From IMG/VR virus record IMGVR_UViG_3300033146_005306, positions 1 to 20,047 of that record: DNA of 20,047 nt; one strand, written 5' to 3'. Source of the stretch: a virus. Of the stretch, positions 14,618-20,047 are shown in pieces (positions within the stretch are counted from its first letter, which is position 1; each line of letters starts with the position of its first letter). Made by a program: the position numbers and the translations under genes. The notes under the pieces were generated by a model, which saw only the letters and a program-made list of their open reading frames with translations, was not told the DNA's origin and made no database searches.

Positions 14618-14657
14618 TTGCCTGTAAGATCCGCGCTGACCTAAGATCTTCGCGGAT
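14618..14657 (-). promoter_or_regulatory. Leader of the nuclease gene: ACAGGCAA and ATCCGCG inverted repeat
   Basis: ACAGGCAA (minus strand, 14618-14625) lies 14 nt before the nuclease ATG. Directly upstream ATCCGCG (14629-14635) and CGCGGAT (14651-14657) form a 7-bp inverted repeat whose loop holds the palindrome AAGATCTT. Candidate operator or leader hairpin. Confidence 0.4.
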
Positions 14658-14807
14658 GGTTTTAACTGGACGCCCACGGAGGGCGAGTGTCTGTGCTGGG
14701 AAAAGGTCGCTCTGCTAATTCTTGCAGGGGGCCTTTTTTACGTTTAGGGGCGCGCGTTGACCTCGCCCTCCCCATTTGACATCAAGATCTAGCGCGGGCC
14801 GAGCCCC

Positions 14808-15131
14808 TCACCTCACACCCTTGCTCCTCGCAGGGCACACCGCAGAGTGAAGATCCCCCACCCGATAAACCCCCACCGAAGCGCAGATCCTATCAGGGAG
14901 ATCCTCAAAGCCGCTGACCATGTGACCTCGAAATACCTGTCCGTCCTGAGTAACGCACATATAAGCCCCGTGCTCATCGCGCGCGGCTTGGTACAGGGCG
15001 CGGCCTACCAGGACGCCTCCAGCGCCACCTATCGCCCCCAGGGGGGCCTCGTCTGCATCCCCGGGGGTTGGAAGGGGAATCACCACCCACACGGGCTCGC
15101 CGCAGTTTGGGCAAATTTCTAAGGTCGCCAC
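14808..15131 (-). CDS. Hypothetical protein with one zinc-knuckle-like CPNC
   Basis: A 107-residue protein starting with GTG at 15131 (GAGG 8 nt upstream), beginning MATLEICPNCGEPVW. The first CxxC looks like half a zinc ribbon; other Cys residues (MCVTQ, RICAS, AVCPA) are scattered and do not form a clear second pair. A Gly/Ala-rich stretch follows at 32-45. No family recognised. It lies between the small 82-residue gene and the nuclease in the minus-strand run after the HTH-helicase gene. Confidence 0.6.
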   Translation of the reverse strand: MATLEICPNCGEPVWVVIPLPTPGDADEAPLGAIGGAGGVLVGRALYQAARDEHGAYMCVTQDGQVFRGHMVSGFEDLPDRICASVGVYRVGDLHSAVCPARSKGVR

Positions 15132-15187
15132 AGACCAGCCCTCGCAGCGGTCAAGGGGTGGGGAGAGTCAAAAAGGGGGGGCCTCAC

Positions 15188-15436
15188 CTAACCCTCGCCC
15201 AAACGATCCCACCGAATAGGGGGAGCAGGCTTGCGAGGGGCAGGCGCGCGAAGGCTCACCCCTTTGAGGGCATCCTCAGAATCGCAGGCATCGACCCAGC
15301 CCGCCGCGTTGAGGTTAGACACCGACCCATCAGCGTTGAATCTCACGCAGTCAGCACGGCGGAAGATCCCGCCCTTGGGGGCGTCTGTGACGATGTAAGT
15401 GAGGCCGATCACGAAGTAGGGTATGGGGAGGTTCAT
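15188..15436 (-). CDS. Hypothetical small protein
   Basis: An 82-residue protein, ATG with AAAGGA 10 nt upstream, preceded by a degenerate copy of the window's leader motif (ATAGGCAA). The N-terminal half is beta-like (PYFVIGLTYIVTD...GGIFRRADCVRFNADGS); the end is Pro/Arg-rich. Small phage proteins of this look are common, but I cannot name it. It follows the HTH-helicase gene after 39 bp and is probably cotranscribed with it. Confidence 0.6.
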   Translation of the reverse strand: MNLPIPYFVIGLTYIVTDAPKGGIFRRADCVRFNADGSVSNLNAAGWVDACDSEDALKGVSLRAPAPRKPAPPIRWDRLGEG

Positions 15437-15475
15437 GTGCGCGCTGTCCTTTTGCCTATGGAGAGGAGAGGTGGG

Positions 15476-16513
15476 TTATGCGTCGAGGTTCGAAACGGCG
15501 CCCGATTTCGAGCAGTACGCAAGCTCAACCACGCCTCGCGGGGTCGCTCTGCTCTTTGCGCAGATCATCTCAAGGACTCCCCGGCGCGGCGAGTCGTCTT
15601 GATAGACCTCCTCACGGTGCAGGAGGAAGATGCGTGAGGAGTGCTGCGCTATGGCGTCGCGCTCTCGGAGATCCTCAAGCCTGGGGCGCTTGTCGGGGCG
15701 CTCGTCGATAGGAGCTAAGAGGCCCTCAGAGTAGCCACGCGGAATCGTAGTCGTCACAAGGAGAGGCACCGAAAACTCACCTGCGACACCTAGAAGCCTC
15801 CTGATCGTCTCATCAAACTCAACCTCGCGAGACTCACGGCGAGGGCCACTGAGGAGCTCCGCGCGGTCGATCACAACAAGCCCGACAGGCGGGGCGTCGC
15901 TCTGCGCGACGATTTGAACCTCGTCGCGCACATCGTCAACGCTCATTGCACCATCGAAGATATGCAGGGGGGCCCGGTCTAACTCCCCGAGCGCCTTCAC
16001 GACGAAGCCCAGGGCGGCCCCGTCGATGGCGGCAGCATCGCCCGTCTCTGCGAAGCGGAGGACATCACCCCGATCAGCTTTTGCGCGACCTGAGATCATA
16101 AGGGACCGAACCTCGGTTTTCGTGCTTTCAGTCGAGAAGTAGAGGACGGAAAACCCATCGAGTGCGACGTTCACTGCGTCCGCGCAGGCTTTTGATGTCT
16201 TCCCCATTCCGGGGCGGCCCGCGAGCGCGGTCAACGTGCCGGGTCGATACATCCCGAAATCACGATCTATCGCGGCGAAGCCGGAGTTGACACGCGCCAC
16301 GGGGGAGGGGCGTCCGGGCGCGATGGTGGACACTGGGCTCATGTTCACAGCGCCGCCCGTCATCTGTGAGATTTTCTGAGCTGTGCTCTCGGAAGGGGAG
16401 TACGCCACGTTGGGCGCACAAAGCCGATCAATTGTGTTTTTTGAGACCCCGACCATTAGGGCGAAGTGCTCTCGGCGGATGGCGTTTTGGCGCAAGTAGC
16501 TTGAGAGTTTCAT
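15476..16513 (-). CDS. HTH domain fused to a DnaB-type helicase C-terminal ATPase domain
   Basis: A 345-residue protein from ATG 16513 (MKLSSYLRQNAIRR), a typical XRE-type N-terminus. ATG 16537 and TTG 16549 are alternative starts; none has a well-spaced ribosome site. Residues 1-45 form an XRE-like helix-turn-helix (HFALMVGVSKNTIDRL). Residues 80-345 follow the DnaB/RecA-fold domain: FAAIDRDFGMYRPGTLTALA, Walker A GRPGMGKT (99-106), Walker B GLVVIDRAELL (Asp near 216), then KRPRLEDLRERDAIAQ and IFLLHREEVYQDD, where DnaB has D-L-R-SGAIEQ and its arginine finger, and a final CAKSRATPRGVVEL. The DnaB N-terminal domain is missing, replaced by the HTH. It diverges from the initiator gene across operator-like repeats. 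It may be the phage helicase, a regulator, or both. Confidence 0.8.
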   Translation of the reverse strand: MKLSSYLRQNAIRREHFALMVGVSKNTIDRLCAPNVAYSPSESTAQKISQMTGGAVNMSPVSTIAPGRPSPVARVNSGFAAIDRDFGMYRPGTLTALAGRPGMGKTSKACADAVNVALDGFSVLYFSTESTKTEVRSLMISGRAKADRGDVLRFAETGDAAAIDGAALGFVVKALGELDRAPLHIFDGAMSVDDVRDEVQIVAQSDAPPVGLVVIDRAELLSGPRRESREVEFDETIRRLLGVAGEFSVPLLVTTTIPRGYSEGLLAPIDERPDKRPRLEDLRERDAIAQHSSRIFLLHREEVYQDDSPRRGVLEMICAKSRATPRGVVELAYCSKSGAVSNLDA

Positions 16514-16545
16514 GAAAAAGACTTTAGCGAGGCTCATCCTTTCGT

Positions 16546-16585
16546 GCAATAGTTGATTGCTCCTTTTATTGGACTCCGAGCAATC
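16546..16585. promoter_or_regulatory. Operator-like GCAAT half-sites in the divergent promoter region
   Basis: GCAAT occurs at 16546-16550 and 16580-16584 and inverted (ATTGC) at 16556-16560. GATTGCTC (16555-16562) with GAGCAATC (16578-16585) is a perfect 8-bp inverted repeat, and GCAAT-agttg-ATTGC a second, overlapping one. The sites lie at the 5' end of the HTH-helicase gene and beside a weak plus-strand promoter candidate (TTGGAC, 18 bp, GATACA). They suit repression by an HTH protein; binding is inferred. Confidence 0.5.
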
Positions 16586-16629
16586 TTTCTGCGATACACA
16601 CGGTTAAGCGCAAAACAGGAGGAAAAGCC

Positions 16630-18087
16630 ATGGCAAACACCGGGGTTGAGCAAAAGGGCCGATTCGGGCGCCTCATGGGGGCCACCTTCCGGTCCAAGCT
16701 AGGGCGCCGAGACAAGATGGTCTTGATGGCGATTATCACGCTGGCCGGAGATGACGGCGTGTGCCGCTACGGGAAAAAAGCAATCTCCGATCTGACTGAG
16801 TACGACCGCAAAACCATAGGGCGTTCTCTTGCGGTCCTGAGACGCCTCGGGTTGATCGATGAGGTCAAGGGGGCGCAGTCCTGGTTCCCCTCGTCTAGAG
16901 TGTTAAAGGTCGCCGAAATTGAGGCGTTGAGAGCCCGAGACGTTGAGGGATACGCGGAGATCGTCGAGGAGCAGGCGGCTGCCATAAACCCAAAGCGTAA
17001 GCGCCTCACCAAAGCCGAACGTAGCGAAAGAGCCAAAGCCCGCGCGGCGGCGCGGGCAACCAAAAATAAGGCTGAGAGGGCCCTAGGTGGGGACACAGTG
17101 TCCCTAGGTGGGGACACAGTGTCCCTAGGTGGGGACACAGTGTCCCTAGGTGGGGACACAGTGTCCCTAGGTGGGGACACAGTGTCCCTACCCTGGGGAC
17201 ACAGTGTCCCTACCCTGGGTGCCGAAAACCCTAGTGCCCCTACGCACACACGCGCGCGCTCTTTTTCTGACTCTGTATCTGACTCTGTATCTGACTCTGT
17301 ATCTGACTCTGTATCTGACGAAGGCGGGGCGGCGGGCGGCTTGGGCCAGGAAGCTCTAGAGGGGCTTGTTTTCTGGGCTAAGACGCTCAAGGTGAGGAAG
17401 TCAGACCAGACCAGAAGCGCGAACCCGAGCACGACAAAGGGAGATGTCCGCCTTAGTGCTCTGCGCTGGTTTCTAGAAAACACCCCCGACCGTAGCCTCT
17501 TAAACGTGAAGCTCGGCTGCCTGGGTTGCAAAGTGAAGATCGCCCGACAGCGCGCGGACAACTTCAACCCAGGGGCGACCTATGACGAGCTCACCCGCAT
17601 TGTCGCCGACCGGGACAGCCTTGATATGCACTCGAAGCACCTACTCACCCCGTCGTCAGTAATCCCGACGCCGGGAGAACTGGAACTTGAGGATTTGGCC
17701 TCAACGCCCGAGGGCTTGGACACGTTGAGGGCTCACGCCGAGGAGTTGGCAACCCGCGCTCAGACTCGTGAGCCATATCGCCCGGCCCGCACACGAAGCC
17801 AAGGGGGAGGTCGCCAGAGCAACCGAACCGGGATCAGGGCGCAATTCACCGACGAGCAGCGACGAGGGTTCCTGTCGCTGGTCGCGAACGGATCAAAGCC
17901 TCTCGACGGAGAGATCACCGCACGCGAGGCCGCTGACCTCGGGGTTTCACGCCAAGAGATGTTGAGAGCCTATGAAGGCGGGGCAGATGCGCGGGCGCGC
18001 GTGCTGGAGGCTCGCGCGAAAACCGAGGCCGACTTAGAAGCCGAGGCCGATGAGATTTGGGGCTCTGCCGCTAAAGCCTGGCGATAA
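16630..18087 (+). CDS. Phage replication initiator (lambda O-like role) with internal origin
   Basis: A 485-residue protein with a strong AGGAGG site 7 nt before its ATG. Residues 20-90 form a winged helix of the kind in phage replication proteins (RRDKMVLMAIITLA...GKKAISDLTEYDRKTIGRSLAVLRRLGLIDEV). A basic linker follows (about 118-150), then a repeat region: five LGGDTVS units (about 152-186) and a Ser-Asp-Ser-Val repeat (about 215-232). These are the translations of DNA repeats that look like an origin. The rest (240-485) has a Cys pair (GCLGC) and helical, charged sequence and probably contacts the helicase or loader. The next gene is a DnaC-like loader, the order seen in lambda (O then P). 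Function is inferred from this architecture. Confidence 0.75.
   Translation: MANTGVEQKGRFGRLMGATFRSKLGRRDKMVLMAIITLAGDDGVCRYGKKAISDLTEYDRKTIGRSLAVLRRLGLIDEVKGAQSWFPSSRVLKVAEIEALRARDVEGYAEIVEEQAAAINPKRKRLTKAERSERAKARAAARATKNKAERALGGDTVSLGGDTVSLGGDTVSLGGDTVSLGGDTVSLPWGHSVPTLGAENPSAPTHTRARSFSDSVSDSVSDSVSDSVSDEGGAAGGLGQEALEGLVFWAKTLKVRKSDQTRSANPSTTKGDVRLSALRWFLENTPDRSLLNVKLGCLGCKVKIARQRADNFNPGATYDELTRIVADRDSLDMHSKHLLTPSSVIPTPGELELEDLASTPEGLDTLRAHAEELATRAQTREPYRPARTRSQGGGRQSNRTGIRAQFTDEQRRGFLSLVANGSKPLDGEITAREAADLGVSRQEMLRAYEGGADARARVLEARAKTEADLEAEADEIWGSAAKAWR
17081..17210 (+). repeat. Iteron array, putative replication origin
   Basis: Five exact 21-bp tandem units (17081-17185) and a sixth 22-bp variant (17186-17207). 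Each carries the core GGGGACACAGTGTCCC, palindromic around a central A (cores at 17089, 17110, 17131, 17152, 17173 and 17195). The 21-bp period keeps the initiator reading frame. Iterons inside the initiator gene match the layout of lambda ori within O. Probable binding sites of the protein encoded around them. Confidence 0.75.
17266..17319 (+). repeat. 12-bp tandem repeats, putative origin unwinding element
   Basis: TCTGACTCTGTA is repeated four times exactly (17266-17313) plus a half unit. It is locally lower in G+C than its surroundings and starts 56 bp after the last iteron core. Repeats beside iterons often mark the DNA-unwinding region of an origin. The 12-bp period encodes SDSV units and keeps the frame. 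Confidence 0.6.
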
Positions 18088-18122
18088 CCACTGATTCAAC
18101 CCACAGGACAAAAGGAAAAGAG

Positions 18123-19247
18123 ATGAGCGACTACACAAAGACCCACGGCCTCAGTGATGAGCGAGTGAACCAATTAGAAGCCCGCGCGAAAGAGGTCGCG
18201 CATCAGCCCCCGCCTGACCCCAAGGACGTAAAAGAAGCACTGAAGACGCTAAGAGAGAGCAAGCCGAGAGGCGGAGAGCCTACAAGCTGGGAGGACGCCT
18301 TCGATAATGCCATCGCGACCCTTGAGGCGATGAGAGACGCCCAACGTGCGAAGCGGGCCGAGCTCGGGCTTGTCGAGGAGACCCCCGAGGACACCGAGAT
18401 CTGGCCGGACTTCCCCCAGGAGGCCCACTTTGAGCTATACGCCGACACAATACACACGCCATGGATGAAGGACGCGGAGAGCATCACCGCCGCGCGGCTC
18501 GCTCTGCCATGCGCACGCTGCGACGCCGACGGGTTTAGTTATGACGTTGCAGAGAACGGATACGACCGAAGAGTGCGGCGGTGTCGGTGCTACGGCTGGA
18601 AGAAGAACGCAAAGTTCCTCAGCGAGTCACGATTGCCCGCGAGGGCCGCCGCGCACGGGCTTGATCGGATAAATTGGCGATTGGTCTCTGCAAGCCGCCT
18701 GGTCCCCTCCGCTTTCGGGGACGCGCGCTTTGAGCCGGTGAGCATTGAGAGCGAGGCTCGAAGGATCTTGAGGCGCACCTCTCACGAAGGGAGCGGGCGC
18801 TTAGGACTTCTCCTCTACGGTGACACGGGGACAGCTAAGAGCCACATTATCCAAGGGCTAGGGCGCCGCGCTGCGCTCGTTTACGGGGCAAAGGTTCGCT
18901 GGGTCAACTGGCCGTCGCTCCTAGAGCGCCTCAAGTCCAGCTTCAACGGGTCCGGCGAGACAGTCTCTTCAATCATCGGCTGGCTGACCTCCTGCGACAT
19001 GCTGATCCTTGACGAAATCGGGGGCGAGAACGTGAGCGGGTGGGCTCAAACACGGATGGAGGAGGTTTTGACGATCTGCGAGAACAGAGGAATCACGCTG
19101 CTAGCCTCCACGAACTACGGAAAAGATCGCCTGAAGAGGGAGATCGGAGAGCCGAGCGTTTCACGACTCCTCGGCCTGTGTGAATTGGTGGTGATGCAAG
19201 GTCGAGATTACCGTTCGATGAGCGTAAAAGAGCGCGAGGCGCGCTAA
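18123..19247 (+). CDS. DnaC-like AAA+ replicative helicase loader
   Basis: A 374-residue protein with AAAGGAAAAG before its ATG. The N-terminal 110 residues are charged and Pro-rich, followed by a zinc-type cluster (CARC at 130-133, CRC at 154-156). The C-terminal AAA+ domain of the DnaC/IstB type has Walker A GDTGTAKS (233-240), Walker B DMLILDE (292-298), sensor 1 ASTNYG (about 328-333) and a C-terminal SVSRLLGLCELVVMQGRDYR like the arginine-bearing end of DnaC. The Walker A has Ala where most have Gly before the Lys, a form seen in MCM proteins. It should load a DnaB-type helicase at the origin in the gene just upstream; the partner could be the host DnaB or the window's HTH-DnaB-like protein. 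Confidence 0.85.
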   Translation: MSDYTKTHGLSDERVNQLEARAKEVAHQPPPDPKDVKEALKTLRESKPRGGEPTSWEDAFDNAIATLEAMRDAQRAKRAELGLVEETPEDTEIWPDFPQEAHFELYADTIHTPWMKDAESITAARLALPCARCDADGFSYDVAENGYDRRVRRCRCYGWKKNAKFLSESRLPARAAAHGLDRINWRLVSASRLVPSAFGDARFEPVSIESEARRILRRTSHEGSGRLGLLLYGDTGTAKSHIIQGLGRRAALVYGAKVRWVNWPSLLERLKSSFNGSGETVSSIIGWLTSCDMLILDEIGGENVSGWAQTRMEEVLTICENRGITLLASTNYGKDRLKREIGEPSVSRLLGLCELVVMQGRDYRSMSVKEREAR

Positions 19248-19300
19248 CCCCCTCCCCCGCGGCTTGAGGTTGCCGGGCTCGGCTGCCCTTCGGCCTTGAG

Positions 19301-19327
19301 CAACACCTCAACATTTTCGAGGTGTTG
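19301..19327. repeat. 9-bp inverted repeat after the loader gene
   Basis: CAACACCTC (19301-19309) and GAGGTGTTG (19319-19327) form a perfect 9-bp stem with a 9-nt loop, about 54 bp after the loader stop. No T-run follows on the plus strand. It could be a factor-dependent terminator or an operator upstream of the next promoter. Confidence 0.45.
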
Positions 19328-19368
19328 ACCTCTAAAAACACACCATTGAGAGCCCCCCCAAAAAACCG

Positions 19369-19398
19369 TTGCCACACCTACGTTTTATTTGAGATCAT
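19369..19398 (+). promoter_or_regulatory. Putative promoter of the winged-helix gene
   Basis: TTGCCA (5/6) followed after 18 bp by GATCAT (4/6) in an A/T-rich stretch. ACAGGCAA begins at 19407, about where transcription would start. Found by eye. Confidence 0.4.
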
Positions 19399-19434
19399 AG
19401 AACATCACAGGCAACGCGAAGGAGGCGTTAACCC

Positions 19435-19944
19435 ATGACCAAAGAACAGAAAGGCCACCTGCTCCTGAAGATCGCCCTGAGCAGGCTCAACCCTCATCAA
19501 AAGGCCGTGCTCTCCGCCCTCGTGGGGAAACACCCCCAGACCGTTACAGCGCCAAAGATCTGTAAGATCACGCAGACCACGCGCCCGACGGTCCTTAAGG
19601 CGAGCGACGTGCTCTCAGGATATGGGCTCTTGATCGTAAAGAGGGAGACCCGGAATTACACAAGCCGCGAGTTCGTGATCCCGCGGATTCTCCAGCTCGG
19701 CGACGCACTCAAGGGAGAGCCTCTCTTTGTTGAGCTTGAAGATGAGCCGGAGGGTGAGAACAACCCCTTCTCAGAGAAGCTCAGGGTGGAGAACGTGGGA
19801 GCCTTTGGGGCGGGCGACTGCAAAGGGGTAGGTGGTCCTCTCGCTGAGGCTGTCCGCTATGCCCACTCTGTTGCTGAGGTGATCGTGCGGAGGGCCTTAG
19901 AGGAGCAGGCTGAGGCTATGAAGGGGGCAAGCGATGAAGGTTAA
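19435..19944 (+). CDS. Winged-helix DNA-binding protein, probable regulator
   Basis: A 169-residue protein with GAAGGAGG about 9 nt before its ATG. Residues 15-75 form a MarR-like winged helix (LNPHQKAVLSALVGKHPQTVTAPKICKITQTTRPTVLKASDVLSGYGLLIVKRE): initial helix, HTH, then the wing (RNYTSREFVI). The C-terminal half is acidic and helical (EAVRYAHSVAEVIVRRALEE). It has its own promoter and leader motif, so it is expressed apart from the loader. It may control phage transcription or assist replication; which genes it acts on is unknown. Confidence 0.65.
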   Translation: MTKEQKGHLLLKIALSRLNPHQKAVLSALVGKHPQTVTAPKICKITQTTRPTVLKASDVLSGYGLLIVKRETRNYTSREFVIPRILQLGDALKGEPLFVELEDEPEGENNPFSEKLRVENVGAFGAGDCKGVGGPLAEAVRYAHSVAEVIVRRALEEQAEAMKGASDEG

Positions 19945-20047
19945 GATCATAGAGGAGATGTTGACGTCGAAGCGCGCCTGCAAGCGAGGGCTGAAGGCGT
20001 TCATCGCAGCACACCCTAATGGGGTGGATGTGGAGTGGACCGTCGAA
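19934..20047 (+). CDS. Unknown small phage protein, N-terminal part (cut by window edge)
   Basis: ATG at 19934 with AAGGGG 7 nt upstream, overlapping the end of the previous gene by 11 bp; the frame is open to the window edge (38 codons). It begins MKVKIIEEMLTSKRACKRGLKAF and continues AAHPNGVDVEW. This opening (an A-C-K-x-G-L-x-F helix followed by P-x-G) recalls small uncharacterised proteins common in phages, but I cannot name it. Confidence 0.6.
   Translation, partial: MKVKIIEEMLTSKRACKRGLKAFIAAHPNGVDVEWTVE

Noticed and set aside
14662-14775. A 37-codon minus-strand frame (MGRARSTRAPKRKKG...)
   Set aside because: There is no ribosome site, it is not coupled to a neighbour, and codon endings are mixed. 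It could be real but support is too thin.
17081-17319. CRISPR array
   Set aside because: The 21-bp and 12-bp units are direct tandem repeats with no unique spacers, and they lie inside a coding gene.
16767-17567. A 266-codon open frame on the minus strand through the iterons
   Set aside because: It is antisense to the initiator gene, and stays open because the 21-bp and 12-bp repeats have no stops in that frame. It is Arg/Pro/Ser-rich shadow sequence without a ribosome site.

Overview
The window is part of a tailed-phage (Caudoviricetes) genome, free or integrated. It has a late packaging/head block, a long run of small accessory genes, and a replication block. Codons end mostly in G or C, genes overlap by 1-4 bp (ATGA, GTGA, TAATG), and TTG and GTG starts occur alongside ATG. 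The host is not shown directly. The overall high G+C, and a small SspB-like protein resembling the type I remember from Myxococcota and related former deltaproteobacteria, point weakly to a host in that area. I see no integrase, rRNA, tRNA, insertion sequence or CRISPR array.

Layout. (1) 1-7770, minus strand, late block: terminase large subunit, then three probable surface or fibre proteins of visibly lower G+C, then (probably from its own promoter) the portal, a frame-disrupted gene, a Cys-containing protein, a Mu F-like head morphogenesis protein, and a gene running off the left edge. (2) 7817-8191, one isolated plus-strand gene whose 3' end overlaps the next minus gene. (3) 8147-16513, minus strand: a catalytically dead-looking serine-recombinase-like protein with two tandem recombinase-type domains, a terminator, small coiled-coil and GNAT proteins, a possible small terminase, an operon of SspB-like, membrane and coiled-coil proteins, a 40-residue membrane peptide, a VRR-NUC nuclease, two small proteins, and an HTH domain fused to a DnaB-type helicase ATPase domain. 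(4) 16630-20047, plus strand: a winged-helix replication initiator whose gene carries six iterons and a 12-bp repeat tract (a lambda-O-like internal origin), a DnaC-like helicase loader, a winged-helix regulator and a partial gene.

How they work together (inference): the initiator binds the palindromic iterons in its own gene, the DnaC-like protein loads a helicase, and the divergent HTH-DnaB-like protein may be that helicase and/or an autoregulator acting through GCAAT half-sites between the two transcription units. The left block packages DNA and builds the head. The most unusual items are the HTH-DnaB fusion with its operator-like region, the origin inside the initiator gene, the recombinase pseudoenzyme, the phage SspB-like protein, and an ACAGGCAA motif recurring in leaders on both strands.
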